From the NCBI GenBank assembly GCA_963663215.1, contig OY760140.1, positions 1,860,001-1,924,000 of the forward strand: DNA of 64,000 nucleotides, given 5' to 3'. The stretch comes from BJGV01 sp003230615 (GTDB lineage Bacteria; Pseudomonadota; Gammaproteobacteria; Burkholderiales; Nitrosomonadaceae). The first letter of the stretch is position 1; every line of letters begins with the position of its first letter. Position numbers and translations under genes: made by a program. Shown here piece by piece: positions 28,067 to 37,521 of this stretch. The notes under the pieces were generated by a model. That model was not told the origin of the DNA, searched no databases, and saw only the letters and a list, made by a program, of their open reading frames with translations.

Positions 28067-28173
28067 TAAATCATAAAAAATAGGCACCAACTCTGCTATT
28101 AATCATATATAAGAAGCGATCAAATATGTTACACAGTGGGCAAGCATAGTTTTAGGATAATAAAAACCCCAAT

Positions 28174-29259
28174 ATGTTTTCTTCAGCCGATCACGCCTAC
28201 ATGTCGCAGGCATTACAGCTTGCCGAGAAGGGACTGTATAGTACGACTCCTAATCCCCGCGTAGGCTGTGTAATTGTACATGACAGTCAAGTAGTCGGAA
28301 GCGGCTGGCATGTTAGTGCAGGCCAACCGCATGCGGAGATCAACGCTCTTGATGCTGCCGGAACAGTAGCACGAGGTGCGACCGTTTATCTTACACTAGA
28401 GCCTTGCAGTCATCATGGGCACACGCCGCCTTGCGTTGAAGCGTTAGTCAGAGCAAAAGTTGCCAAGGTGATAATTGCAATGCAAGACCCAAATCCTCTG
28501 GTGGAAGGGAAAGGATTGTCGCTGTTGAAACGATCCAAAATCAAAGTACAAATCGGCTTGATGAAAGCAGAAGCTGAAGAGCTTAACATTGGGTTCGTCA
28601 CTCGAATGAGACATAACCGCCCTTGGGTGAGGATGAAAATTGCCGCAAGCCTTGACGGCAAAATTGCACTCAACAATGGTTCTAGTCAGTGGATTACTGG
28701 TGAAGCAGCACGAAGCGATGGACACAGGTTTCGTGCTCGTTCCTGCGCAGTTCTTACTGGTATCGGCACGGTACTCGCAGATGATCCACAGCTCACGGCT
28801 CGTCTTGTTGAAACTTCCAGACAGCCACTGAAGGTTATCGTGGATAGGCGCCTCGAAATTCCTATCAACGCTAAGATTCTGCAAGGGGATGGCGAATTAA
28901 TTTTTACTGCAGGCGCCAGTGAAGAAAGATTGATTGCACTGAGTAACGCAGGGGCTCGTCCAATTTTGTTACCAGATGAAAAGGGTAATGTGGCGCTCAC
29001 AAAAATGATACAGACACTTGCTACCTTCGAAATCAATGAGGTACTGATTGAGGCAGGTAGCAGATTGAATGGTTCATTGATTAGGGCGAAGCTGGTAGAT
29101 GAACTGGTAATTTATCTTGCGCCACACTTTATAGGTGACGCTGCACAGAGCATGTTAAATCTGCCAGAATTGACCAGCTTATCGGAAAAGTACAAACTTA
29201 AAATCCAGGATTTACGCATGGTTGGACAGGATATTCGAATTATCGCTCGTTTTTTATAA
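28174..29259 (+). CDS. ribD: bifunctional riboflavin deaminase-reductase RibD
   Basis: RibD performs deamination and then side-chain reduction of the pyrimidine intermediate in riboflavin synthesis. The 361-residue product has the zinc-dependent deaminase motifs HAEINAL and PCSHHGHTPPC in its N-terminal half. The reductase half contains MKIAASLDGKIALNNGSSQWITG and DELVIYLAPHFIGDAAQ. It is separated from the other rib genes by the Reg two-component pair on the opposite strand. Confidence 0.96.
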   Translation: MFSSADHAYMSQALQLAEKGLYSTTPNPRVGCVIVHDSQVVGSGWHVSAGQPHAEINALDAAGTVARGATVYLTLEPCSHHGHTPPCVEALVRAKVAKVIIAMQDPNPLVEGKGLSLLKRSKIKVQIGLMKAEAEELNIGFVTRMRHNRPWVRMKIAASLDGKIALNNGSSQWITGEAARSDGHRFRARSCAVLTGIGTVLADDPQLTARLVETSRQPLKVIVDRRLEIPINAKILQGDGELIFTAGASEERLIALSNAGARPILLPDEKGNVALTKMIQTLATFEINEVLIEAGSRLNGSLIRAKLVDELVIYLAPHFIGDAAQSMLNLPELTSLSEKYKLKIQDLRMVGQDIRIIARFL

Positions 29260-29278
29260 TTGTTTTTGATAAAAACTG

Positions 29279-29839
29279 TTACAACCTAGAGGGACTTTTA
29301 TTAAGTTTGCGTTGTAGTGTGCGACGATGCATGTTAAGTTTTTTTGCAGTTGCAGAAATATTGCCGTTGTTCCCAATTAAAATGTGCTGGATGTGTTCCC
29401 ATTCAACCTGGCCGACAGACAGAGCATGTGTACTGATTTGAGCAGTAGGATTGCCCTCGGTGTGCTCGAAAGCCGTCATGATTTCATCGGCATCAACAGG
29501 CTTAGCAAGATAATGTATCGCGCCAAGTTTAATTGCCTCCACGGCCGTAGTAATGCTAGCGTAACCAGTTAACATGACGATGCGGGTGCCGGGATCCATC
29601 GCCCTTAATTTTTCAACTAAGACCAAACCTGAGGTGCCGGGCAATCTCAGATCGATAATTGCATATTCGGGCACGCAAGTGTCGGTACATTTCAGTGCGT
29701 GTTCGACAGTATGTGCACAATTGACATCAAAACCACGTTTTGTCATTGCTTTTGCAAGCACGTCACAAAAAGTTAGGTCGTCATCAACCAGTAACAAGAT
29801 CGGACGGTCATGTAAATTTATCGTTGGCGGTATTGTCAT
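29279..29839 (-). CDS. RegA/PrrA/RoxR-type response regulator
   Basis: This redox-linked response regulator of the RegA/ActR family is the partner of the kinase gene that overlaps it by 4 nt. The 186-residue product has a receiver domain with acidic pocket LLVDDD, the phospho-acceptor Asp in AIIDLRLPG, Thr in MLTGYAS and Lys in LAKPVDADE. A short linker leads to a Fis-type helix-turn-helix (NISATAKKLNMHRRTLQRKLNK), the nearly invariant DNA-binding domain of this family. Such regulators control respiratory chain, carbon fixation and nitrogen genes in other proteobacteria; targets here are unknown. Confidence 0.92.
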   Translation of the reverse strand: MTIPPTINLHDRPILLLVDDDLTFCDVLAKAMTKRGFDVNCAHTVEHALKCTDTCVPEYAIIDLRLPGTSGLVLVEKLRAMDPGTRIVMLTGYASITTAVEAIKLGAIHYLAKPVDADEIMTAFEHTEGNPTAQISTHALSVGQVEWEHIQHILIGNNGNISATAKKLNMHRRTLQRKLNKSPSRL

Positions 29840-31101
29840 ATCGCAAGCCCTATCAGGGGCAATCTAACTTGGGTACAGGCGCCACCCCTTTCACGATTCG
29901 TCAAACGGACGCTTCCGCCAAATCGTTCAATATTTGCATTGGCCAAAAATAAGCCAATTCCAAAACCATGTCCTGGTTTATTAGTAAAGAAAGCCTGTCC
30001 TGCTCGTTGTGCAGTTTCTTCGCTGAGGCCTTTACCAAAATCAAGGATTTCTAGACATAATTCTTTATTATCCCAGTCACTTTTAATCTCAATATTTTCT
30101 AATGACGCATCGGCCGCATTATTTAACAGGTTTAAAATTGATTGACCTAGGGGTTGCATATTAAATATCTGGGGAGCCGGATGTGCTCCATTACAGTGAT
30201 AAGTAAATTTGGCCATAGGGCGCATTAATTTCCATTTGTCTAGTATTTCTCGCAGAAAATGATCAACGGTTTGACCGCTAGCATTTTCGGTTCGTGTTTG
30301 CCCGGCATCAGCAAGTAATTGTGTTAACGTATGTTTACACTGAGTAATTTGGCCGCGCAGGATGCTTATATTGTGTTGGAGGTCGCGGTTTTCAGGATGA
30401 TCTTTTTGCAGCTCTCGACTAATTACTGCCATGGTCGACAAAGGCGTGCCAAGTTCATGTGCAGCGCCAGCAGCCAAGGTTCCTAGCGCAATAAGTTGTT
30501 CGTCACGCATGGCTTGCTCGCGCGCTCGAGATAGGTCTTTATCACGCTCACGGATTGATATGCCCATCTTGACAACAAACCAAGCGATCAACACGGTGCT
30601 TAACACGAATGCTAGCCACATTCCAGATACATGTAGGGTAAATTCGCTGTTATGTGCACTGTGGTCATGTGGCAAAGGCACATAATAAAATAGCAACAAA
30701 GAATAACAACCTATCGTAATTGCCGCCATTCCCCATGTATATACCCATGGTAAGGCGGCAGCTGTAATTGTCAACGGCAACAGGTACAGAGAAACAAATG
30801 GGTTTGTCGAACCGCCACTAAAATACAATAATGCGCCTAACGCGATAACATCAATTAGAATTTGTGCAAAGAACTCTATGTTCGATACCGGCCAGTTTCG
30901 ACGTAAACGTAACCAAGTTACAAAATTTAGTACCGTAAGAAAAATTACTACCATGACCATTTCTGTCCAAGGCAGCGGCATTTCAAGCACCCAATATACC
31001 AAGGCAAACGTTAAGCATTGGACGGCAATAGCTATGCTCCTGAGTAGGAACAGGCGCTGCAAATTTTTGCTTAACGGGGATTGACTGAGATCATTGAACA
31101 T
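29836..31101 (-). CDS. RegB/PrrB/RoxS-type redox sensor histidine kinase
   Basis: This is the membrane sensor of the Reg pair. The 421-residue product has about six hydrophobic segments, and the quinone-sensing motif GGSTNPF between them. Its H-box AAGAAHELGTPLSTM carries the phosphorylated His. A Cys in ITQCKHTL sits where the redox-active Cys of RegB lies. The ATPase domain has NLLNNAADAS and GHGFGIGLFLANANIERFGG. It precedes the regulator gene with a 4-nt overlap. A 27-nt palindrome at 31170-31196 upstream of its start resembles a RegA site, which suggests autoregulation. Confidence 0.92.
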   Translation of the reverse strand: MFNDLSQSPLSKNLQRLFLLRSIAIAVQCLTFALVYWVLEMPLPWTEMVMVVIFLTVLNFVTWLRLRRNWPVSNIEFFAQILIDVIALGALLYFSGGSTNPFVSLYLLPLTITAAALPWVYTWGMAAITIGCYSLLLFYYVPLPHDHSAHNSEFTLHVSGMWLAFVLSTVLIAWFVVKMGISIRERDKDLSRAREQAMRDEQLIALGTLAAGAAHELGTPLSTMAVISRELQKDHPENRDLQHNISILRGQITQCKHTLTQLLADAGQTRTENASGQTVDHFLREILDKWKLMRPMAKFTYHCNGAHPAPQIFNMQPLGQSILNLLNNAADASLENIEIKSDWDNKELCLEILDFGKGLSEETAQRAGQAFFTNKPGHGFGIGLFLANANIERFGGSVRLTNRERGGACTQVRLPLIGLAI

Positions 31102-31420
31102 TTCAACAGCTCATCGAGAATTTATGGTTATTTAACTTTATTCGAACATTAGCCTATATTGTAATTTCTGGCTATGCGGCAATTTGCCGCATAGCCTGGT
31201 ACTTAAAATGGCATTCCTCCATTGAATTCTACTCTAGATTCAAACCTCTTCGTGATATCCTCATGAATACGACAAGCTCACATTAGACATAGTCAGTTTG
31301 GATGCGAGTGCAAATAAAGATGAAAATGCTTCTTCAGTGCAAACCATGGCTGCAGTATTTTACTAAAACTAATAATAGATTAAACAATCAATCGCATTAT
31401 TTGGAAATGGAAAGTAACTG
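31102..31420. promoter_or_regulatory. regB-ribE divergent promoter region
   Basis: This 319-bp spacer separates the minus-strand sensor kinase from plus-strand ribE. It holds the 31170-31196 palindrome and otherwise A+T-rich sequence with no recognised gene. I looked for an FMN riboswitch before ribE and did not find its conserved helices. Confidence 0.5.
31170..31196. promoter_or_regulatory. 13-bp perfect palindrome, possible RegA binding site
   Basis: GGCTATGCGGCAA (31170-31182) and TTGCCGCATAGCC (31184-31196) form a perfect inverted repeat around one T. The core GCGGCAATTTGCCGC fits the published RegA-type pattern of a GYG(G/C)(G/C) half followed by NNCGC, as I remember it. It has no T run, so it is not an obvious terminator. 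Confidence 0.5.
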
Positions 31421-32014
31421 ATGTTTACTGGAATTATCGAAGCGATTGGTGAAATAAAAAAAGTTGCGCCTTTGGAAAGCGGCATACGAATAGAAATTGA
31501 ACCGGGCAAACTAGATTTAAGCGATATTCATATTGGCGACAGCATTGCAACAAATGGTGTATGTCTTACCATAATTGCTTTGGTGGACCGTATGCTTACT
31601 ATGGAGGTATCACGAGAAACCTTAAACTGTACTCAGGGTTTGGACATACAGGGCCAACGAGTCAATCTTGAAAAGGCGATGCGACTCTCCGAAAGAATAA
31701 ACGGTCATTTGGTGAGCGGTCACGTGGATGGAATCGGAAAAGTAGAGAAGTTTGAACCGGTTGGAGAAAGTTGCTTATTGGCGATTAAAGCCCCGGCCCC
31801 TCTGTTGAAGTACGTTGTAATAAAGGGTTCAATCGCGGTGAATGGTGTGAGCTTAACGGTAAATTCGATCGAAAAGGATGAATTTAGGGTTAATCTGGTT
31901 TCTCACACATTGACTGCTACAGCGCTGCAGGATCTAAAATCTGATACGAAAGTAAATTTAGAAATAGATCTACTAGCTCGTTACCTCGAGCAACTTCTAA
32001 AGGCATCCAAGTAA
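31421..32014 (+). CDS. ribE: riboflavin synthase alpha chain
   Basis: This enzyme makes riboflavin by dismutation of two lumazine molecules. The 197-residue product is an internal duplication: each half has an MFTGII/VNGVCLT-like element (MFTGIIEAIGEI, TNGVCLTIIAL; VNGVSLTVNSI) and HLVSGHVDG. It starts the run ribE-ribB-ribH-nusB. Length is normal. Confidence 0.96.
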   Translation: MFTGIIEAIGEIKKVAPLESGIRIEIEPGKLDLSDIHIGDSIATNGVCLTIIALVDRMLTMEVSRETLNCTQGLDIQGQRVNLEKAMRLSERINGHLVSGHVDGIGKVEKFEPVGESCLLAIKAPAPLLKYVVIKGSIAVNGVSLTVNSIEKDEFRVNLVSHTLTATALQDLKSDTKVNLEIDLLARYLEQLLKASK

Positions 32015-32060
32015 GTTCTTTGTGCTACATTCAACTATTTAATAAGGACAATTTAGCGAC

Positions 32061-33176
32061 ATGATTATCAGTCCCATCCAAGACATCGTTGACGACATTA
32101 AGACGGGAAAAATGGTAATCCTGGTCGATGAAGAAAATCGTGAGAACGAAGGCGATTTAGTTTTGGCGGCAGATTTTGTCACGCCGGAAGCAATAAACTT
32201 TATGGCAACACATGGTCGCGGATTGATTTGCCTTACGTTGACGGAAGCGCATTGTCGTCAGCTCAATTTGCCATTGATGGTGTCTGCCTCTACTAATCGC
32301 TCGCTGCTAGGAACCAACTTTACACTTTCTATAGAAGCTACAGTGGGAGTAACAACCGGTATTTCCGCAGCTGACCGTGCGCACACAATAAGGGTAGCAG
32401 CAAAATCAGATGCCAAGCCAGAAGACATTATTCATCCTGGCCACGTTTTCCCGCTAATGGCACAAAACGGTGGAGTACTTGTACGCGCAGGTCATACTGA
32501 AGCAGGGTGTGATTTAGCGAATCTGGCAGGGCTTACACCTGCATCTGTGATTTGCGAGATTCTTCAGGATGACGGTAGTATGGCGCGTTTGCCGGGGTTG
32601 ATAGAGTTTGCCACGAAACATCAACTCAAAATTGGAGCAATTGCCGACCTCATTCATCACCGCAGCCAAACTGAAAGCTTAATAGAGCGCGTGGCAGAGC
32701 GTCTCGTCCAAACAATTCATGGCGAGTTTCGTCTTGTCGCTTATCTTGACAAGACCATCAATGCGACTCATCTTGCGCTGATTAGAGGTAAGATTAACAC
32801 GGATGCTGATATCCTGGTGCGAGTGCATGAACCATTGTCTGTTATTGATTTGCTAGACGTAAATGACAATACACATTCTTGGAATATAAGTGACACACTT
32901 CGTGTAATTTCCAACGCTGGGTGTGGAGTGATCATTTTGTTGCATCGTAGAGAAAGTCCTGCGGAGTTAATCCAGCGCGTCACACAGACAAAATCTGAGC
33001 CCCATATTTTTACTAGAACCGATTTGCGTAACTATGGTATCGGTGCACAGATATTAAAAGATCTTAATGTGAGCAAGATGCGATTACTGGCTGTCCCACG
33101 TAAAATGCCAAGTATGACGGGTTTTGGTTTAGAAGTTACGGGATATCTAGCACCAGAGAGTGTAGAGCAGAAATAA
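32061..33176 (+). CDS. ribB: dihydroxybutanone-phosphate synthase with degenerate RibA domain (RibBX)
   Basis: The N-terminal half (about 1-205) makes the four-carbon precursor of riboflavin: VDEENRENEGDLVLAAD, HGRGLICL and VFPLMAQNGGVLVRAGHTEA carry the acidic metal-binding and catalytic residues. The C-terminal half (about 210-371) resembles GTP cyclohydrolase II. However, VRVHEPLSVIDLLDVND replaces the zinc site, so the ECLTGDVF and RCDCG cysteines are missing. The second domain therefore should not cyclise GTP; a separate RibA must exist elsewhere. This RibBX layout is known from other proteobacteria. Confidence 0.92.
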   Translation: MIISPIQDIVDDIKTGKMVILVDEENRENEGDLVLAADFVTPEAINFMATHGRGLICLTLTEAHCRQLNLPLMVSASTNRSLLGTNFTLSIEATVGVTTGISAADRAHTIRVAAKSDAKPEDIIHPGHVFPLMAQNGGVLVRAGHTEAGCDLANLAGLTPASVICEILQDDGSMARLPGLIEFATKHQLKIGAIADLIHHRSQTESLIERVAERLVQTIHGEFRLVAYLDKTINATHLALIRGKINTDADILVRVHEPLSVIDLLDVNDNTHSWNISDTLRVISNAGCGVIILLHRRESPAELIQRVTQTKSEPHIFTRTDLRNYGIGAQILKDLNVSKMRLLAVPRKMPSMTGFGLEVTGYLAPESVEQK

Positions 33177-33224
33177 AATTCTTTTTTCTCTTCATTTTTC
33201 TAGTTAGTGTTTTTAGGAGAACAT

Positions 33225-33707
33225 ATGGCGCGTTACGATAACATTCTTGAATTTGAAACTAATCTAAATGGTGCCGAGTTACATATTGGTATCGTCATGA
33301 GTCGCTATAACATCGATATATGCGAGGGCTTGCTTGGCGCTTGTACTGCAGAGCTGGAAAAAAATGGAGTACAAGCAGCTAACATCTTGTTGGTTACAGT
33401 TCCAGGCGCATTGGAAATTCCCTTGGCATTGCAAAAAATGGCCTTGACGGATCAGTTTGATGCACTTGTAGCCTTAGGTGCGGTGATACGTGGTGACACC
33501 TATCATTTTGAAGCGGTGGCGAAAGAATCAATTGGTGGTGTAACCACAGTACAGCTTGATACTGGCATCCCGATCGCCAATGGAATACTTGCTACCGATA
33601 CTAACGATCAAGCACTGGCACGCATGAGCCAGAAAGGTTCTGAAACTGCACGAGTGGCGATAGAAATGGTTAATCTGCTGAGAAAGCTCGATGAAGTGGT
33701 CCAATGA
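33225..33707 (+). CDS. ribH: 6,7-dimethyl-8-ribityllumazine synthase
   Basis: RibH condenses the pyrimidine and the four-carbon unit to lumazine. The roughly 160-residue product has VPGALEIPLALQKMA, the catalytic GAVIRGDTYHFEAVAKES and FGVLTTD-like IPIANGILATDT. I place the start at 33225 because TAGGAG lies 6-11 nt upstream; an in-frame codon at 33207 is less likely. The stop overlaps the nusB start by 4 nt (ATGA). Confidence 0.96.
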   Translation: MARYDNILEFETNLNGAELHIGIVMSRYNIDICEGLLGACTAELEKNGVQAANILLVTVPGALEIPLALQKMALTDQFDALVALGAVIRGDTYHFEAVAKESIGGVTTVQLDTGIPIANGILATDTNDQALARMSQKGSETARVAIEMVNLLRKLDEVVQ

Positions 33708-34183
33708 CACGGAATATATCAGCCGTCCAAACAAAAACTAAATTAGAGCCTAAACCGAACCGGAAGGGCCGGCGACGGCGTTCACGTGAATTGGCACTAC
33801 AAGGTCTTTATCAATGGTGTGTGGCAGGAGGAACCGTTGAGGCCATTGAAGGGCAATTACATGAAACAAAAGAATTTCTCAAGACGGACGAAGAATATTT
33901 CTCCGATTTGATGCAAGGCGTTCTAACAAATTTAACAAAGCTGGAAAAGCATATTCAAACTTGTCTAGACCGACCCCTCAAAGAGCTTAGCCCTGTGGAA
34001 TTTGCCATTTTGCTACTGAGTACCTACGAGTTTACTAACCATCCAGAAATACCTTATAGAGCAATAATCAATGAAGCAGTGGAATTAGCTAAGACCTACG
34101 GTGGAACCGACGGACATAAGTATGTAAATGGTGTGCTGGATAAGTTAGTCATGCAGTTGCGTGCAGAGGAAGCCAAGTTGTAG
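33704..34183 (+). CDS. nusB: transcription antitermination factor NusB
   Basis: NusB binds boxA RNA with S10 in rRNA antitermination complexes. The 159-residue product has a basic N-terminal extension (KPNRKGRRRRSRELALQGLYQW), then ERAILLLSTYE-like FAILLLSTYEFTNH, and VELAKTYGGTDGHKYVNGVLDKL. It is translationally coupled to ribH, a common gene order. Confidence 0.95.
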   Translation: MTRNISAVQTKTKLEPKPNRKGRRRRSRELALQGLYQWCVAGGTVEAIEGQLHETKEFLKTDEEYFSDLMQGVLTNLTKLEKHIQTCLDRPLKELSPVEFAILLLSTYEFTNHPEIPYRAIINEAVELAKTYGGTDGHKYVNGVLDKLVMQLRAEEAKL

Positions 34184-34350
34184 GTCCGAGCTAAGGATTA
34201 ATCTTTAAACAACATATACCAAGAATTATGCTTAGGCTAATATAAATAGCAACAATAGGCGGCATGTCATTTTATGGGTAAGGCGACAGCACGAGTAAAT
34301 TTTCCAAACATTTGTGGGTATCATTGGCCAATTAATTCCAGGTTGTAACA

Positions 34351-35325
34351 ATGTTTTCCGAATCAGAGATTGTCCGCCGTTTTTTTACTCCCCCTAATTC
34401 TAATGCGGTGCTGGGAGTAGGGGATGATTCAGCGCTGATTAGGCCAGCAACGGGAATGGAGCTGGCAATTTCCACCGACATGCTGGTCTCTGGCAAACAT
34501 TTCTTCCCCGATACCGATGCTTGCAAACTAGGATTTAAGGCTCTTGCTGTGAATCTTTCTGACATGGCGGCTATGGGCGCAAAACCACGTTGGGCCACAC
34601 TTGCGTTAGCATTACCAGAATCTTTAGTAAGGACCAATAAAAAATGGCTGGAAGCATTTGCCAATGGTTTTTTTGGACTTGCGAGCACTCAACAAGTAGA
34701 GCTCATTGGCGGAGATATTACATGTGGCCCCCTTACTATTTGTGTGCAAATTATTGGTGAAGTAGAAAAAGGAAAAGCTTTGCGTCGCAGTGGAGCCAAG
34801 CCAGGAGATGATATTTGGATCTCAGGCCGGCTAGGTGATGCTGCACTAGCACTTTCTCACAAGCAGCAACATATCAAGCTTGAGCCCAGCGAAATTGCCG
34901 CATGTTTGCCAGCGCTACATACGCCAATTGCTCGGGTTGAACTAGGACAGCGATTGGTTGGCCTTGCTCATAGTTCTATTGATATTTCCGACGGGTTGTT
35001 GGCAGATCTGGGGCATATTTTGGAATGCTCTAAAGTTGCAGCTGTTATCAAAATGAATAAGATAAGCTGCTCGGCGGTCTTGGAAAAGTATCTTCCCCAC
35101 TCGCAGGCAATTAATTGCCTGCTGGCAGGCGGGGACGATTACGAGCTTTGTTTTACCGCGCAGAAGGCGAAGCGCGGTAAAATTGAAGCTCTTTCCCATG
35201 AAATGAAAATCTTGCTGACGCGTATCGGTAGAATTGATGCGGGGGAAGGTTTGGTAGTGCTAGATGCGACGGGCAACTCAATAACGCCAGAAACAACAGG
35301 CTATGACCACTTTCACTCCCCCTGA
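34351..35325 (+). CDS. thiL: thiamine-monophosphate kinase
   Basis: ThiL phosphorylates thiamine monophosphate to the active pyrophosphate cofactor. The 324-residue product shows the metal and substrate motifs VLGVGDDSALI, STDMLVSGKHF, NLSDMAAMGA, GGDITCGPL, DISDGLLADLGHI and GGDDYELCFTA. Its 3' end overlaps pgpA by 23 nt. No thiamine riboswitch was noticed upstream. Confidence 0.95.
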   Translation: MFSESEIVRRFFTPPNSNAVLGVGDDSALIRPATGMELAISTDMLVSGKHFFPDTDACKLGFKALAVNLSDMAAMGAKPRWATLALALPESLVRTNKKWLEAFANGFFGLASTQQVELIGGDITCGPLTICVQIIGEVEKGKALRRSGAKPGDDIWISGRLGDAALALSHKQQHIKLEPSEIAACLPALHTPIARVELGQRLVGLAHSSIDISDGLLADLGHILECSKVAAVIKMNKISCSAVLEKYLPHSQAINCLLAGGDDYELCFTAQKAKRGKIEALSHEMKILLTRIGRIDAGEGLVVLDATGNSITPETTGYDHFHSP

Positions 35326-35872
35326 TCCTCAAATTACATCAGAGCTAGAGCTTGAACCAAAGCCTACAGTGAATACTGTACCAACTTACCCAAACCCTAG
35401 CATGAGATTTGTATTGCAACATCCTGCTTTCTTTGTTGCATTTGGTGGGGGCGCAGGGTTAAGTCCAGTAGCGCCGGGCACCGTAGGGACACTTGTTGCG
35501 TTCCCTTTGTTCTGGCTGATTAATCAAAACCTAGATCCGGTTCAATTTCTACTGCTAATTGATATTATGTTCATCGCTGGTATTTGGTGCTGTAGTTTAA
35601 CCGGCAAGGTGCTTGGTATCCACGACCATAGTGGAATAGTATGGGATGAAATTGTTGCTTTTTTGCTGGTGTTGTTTTTCACACCAGATAACTTGGTTTG
35701 GCAGGCATTTGCTTTTTTGCTGTTTCGTCTATTCGATATACTCAAGCCGCAGCCAATCCGATATTATGACAAGAAACTACGCAATGGTTTTGGCGTAATG
35801 TTTGATGATTTACTGGCAGCATTTTTTACCTTGCTTTGTTTGGCGGTATGGAAGGCATTTGTATTATCGTAA
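35303..35872 (+). CDS. pgpA: phosphatidylglycerophosphatase A
   Basis: PgpA dephosphorylates phosphatidylglycerophosphate in membrane lipid synthesis. The 189-residue product has a short N-terminal extension, then GGAGLSPVAPGTVGTLVAFPLFW, HDHSGIVWDEIVAF and RLFDILKPQPIRYYDKKLRNG, which supply the conserved acidic active-site residues. Membrane helices span the rest. It is coupled to thiL and followed after 6 nt by the CinA-like gene. Confidence 0.95.
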   Translation: MTTFTPPDPQITSELELEPKPTVNTVPTYPNPSMRFVLQHPAFFVAFGGGAGLSPVAPGTVGTLVAFPLFWLINQNLDPVQFLLLIDIMFIAGIWCCSLTGKVLGIHDHSGIVWDEIVAFLLVLFFTPDNLVWQAFAFLLFRLFDILKPQPIRYYDKKLRNGFGVMFDDLLAAFFTLLCLAVWKAFVLS

Positions 35873-35878
35873 AGGGGC

Positions 35879-36415
35879 ATGAATTTGGGCGGAATCATAA
35901 ATGCTATAAATGACCAGACACTTCAGCATCTTGCAAAGCAAGTTGGTTTAACACTCGTCCAGCAAGGCTTGATGCTCGTCAGCGCAGAATCCTGCACGGG
36001 TGGTTGGTTGGGGCATATGGTTACTTCAATTGCAGGTAGCTCAGCTTGGTACGAGCGGGGCTTCATTACCTATACCACTATTTCAAAGCAAGAAATGCTG
36101 GGCGTAAATAGCAAGACACTAAAACAACATGGCGCGGTATCTGAGCAAACCGCTCGAGAAATGGCACATGGCGCAGTTTCTCGAAGTCATGCACAGATCG
36201 CCGTTTCGATTACCGGTATTGCTGGTCCAGGGGGCGGCACAGCGGAAAAACCAGTGGGTATGGTGTGTTTTGCTTGGGTGAGGAAAGACAATCATGTGCG
36301 GAGCGAAACTCGGCATTTTACCGGTGACCGTGAGGCAGTAAGACAGCAGTCAGTGGCTGTGGCCCTGCGAGGGATGATGACTTTGCTACATGACACGAGC
36401 TCTTCAGTTGTTTGA
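35879..36415 (+). CDS. pncC: nicotinamide mononucleotide deamidase, CinA C-terminal type
   Basis: PncC recycles nicotinamide mononucleotide in the pyridine nucleotide cycle. The 178-residue product corresponds to the CinA C-terminal domain alone, with SAESCTGGWLGHMVTSIAGSS, GFITYTTISKQEMLGV and SITGIAGPGGGTAEKPVGMVCF. It directly precedes recA, a placement shared by many bacteria. Confidence 0.94.
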   Translation: MNLGGIINAINDQTLQHLAKQVGLTLVQQGLMLVSAESCTGGWLGHMVTSIAGSSAWYERGFITYTTISKQEMLGVNSKTLKQHGAVSEQTAREMAHGAVSRSHAQIAVSITGIAGPGGGTAEKPVGMVCFAWVRKDNHVRSETRHFTGDREAVRQQSVAVALRGMMTLLHDTSSSVV

Positions 36416-36496
36416 ATCAACGTTTTCACTTTATGTTGTCTTTCTGCGTTGATTTACATGTGCGATAATTCAACGAATTTCTGAAAGGATAAACTT

Positions 36497-37516
36497 ATGG
36501 ATGAAAATAGAAACAAAGCGCTGGCAGCGGCACTTTCTCAGATCGAAAAACAGTTTGGCAAGGGTTCAATCATGCGTCTTGGTGCCAGTGACAGTATCAA
36601 AGATATCGAAGTAATCTCCACCGGCTCGCTGGGGCTTGATATTGCGTTGGGTGTGGGAGGGCTGCCACGTGGGAGGGTAATAGAAATTTACGGACCAGAA
36701 TCGTCCGGCAAGACCACGCTTACGTTGCAAGTTATTGCAGAAGTGCAAAAGATTGGTGGTACCGCAGCATTTATTGATGCAGAACACGCATTAGATCCAC
36801 AGTATGCACAAAAGATTGGTATCAACGTTCAGGAATTGCTTATTTCTCAGCCTGATAATGGTGAGCAGGCACTGGAAATCGTCGATATGCTTGTACGTTC
36901 TGGATCGCTCGATGTGGTAGCAATAGATTCGGTTGCGGCCTTAACGCCGCGCGCTGAAATTGAGGGTGAAATGGGAGAGCCCCAAATGGGCTTACAAGCG
37001 AGATTGATGTCGCAGGCGCTACGAAAACTTGCCGCTAACATCAAGCGCAGCAATACAATGGTAATTTTTATCAATCAGATACGCATGAAAATAGGCGTGA
37101 TGTTTGGTAACCCAGAAACCACTACCGGTGGTAATGCTTTGAAGTTCTACGCTTCGGTTCGTCTCGACATACGGCGTATTGGTGCCATCAAGAAGGGCGA
37201 CGAGGTGCTTGGCAATGAAACTCGCGTCAAGGTGGTTAAGAATAAAGTTGCGCCTCCATTTAAGAAGGCTGAATTTGATATCCTTTACGGCGAGGGCATT
37301 TCGCGTGAAGGCGAGATCTTAGAGCTCGGCGTGTTGCATAATCTGGTCGAGAAATCCGGTGCTTGGTATGCCTATAATGGCGAAAAAATTGGTCAAGGAA
37401 AGGATAATGCACGCGAATACCTGAAACAGCATTCCAAAATTGCAAAAGAAATCGAGTTAAAAATTTGCTCTATTGTGGGAGTTGCCAGCCAAGCTGAAGT
37501 TATTCCCGTGGAATAA
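36497..37516 (+). CDS. recA: recombinase RecA
   Basis: RecA catalyses strand exchange and triggers LexA cleavage. The 339-residue product has the Walker A motif GPESSGKTTL, Walker B VVAIDSVAALTPRAEIEGEMGE, and the DNA-binding loop 2 region NQIRMKIGVMFGNPETTTGG. It follows pncC by 81 nt, has GAAAGGA upstream of the ATG, and is followed by recX after 5 nt. No clear LexA box was identified. Confidence 0.98.
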   Translation: MDENRNKALAAALSQIEKQFGKGSIMRLGASDSIKDIEVISTGSLGLDIALGVGGLPRGRVIEIYGPESSGKTTLTLQVIAEVQKIGGTAAFIDAEHALDPQYAQKIGINVQELLISQPDNGEQALEIVDMLVRSGSLDVVAIDSVAALTPRAEIEGEMGEPQMGLQARLMSQALRKLAANIKRSNTMVIFINQIRMKIGVMFGNPETTTGGNALKFYASVRLDIRRIGAIKKGDEVLGNETRVKVVKNKVAPPFKKAEFDILYGEGISREGEILELGVLHNLVEKSGAWYAYNGEKIGQGKDNAREYLKQHSKIAKEIELKICSIVGVASQAEVIPVE

Positions 37517-37521
37517 GCGCC

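Noticed and set aside
31200..31420. FMN riboswitch before ribE
   Set aside because: The conserved helix sequences were not found in the leader.
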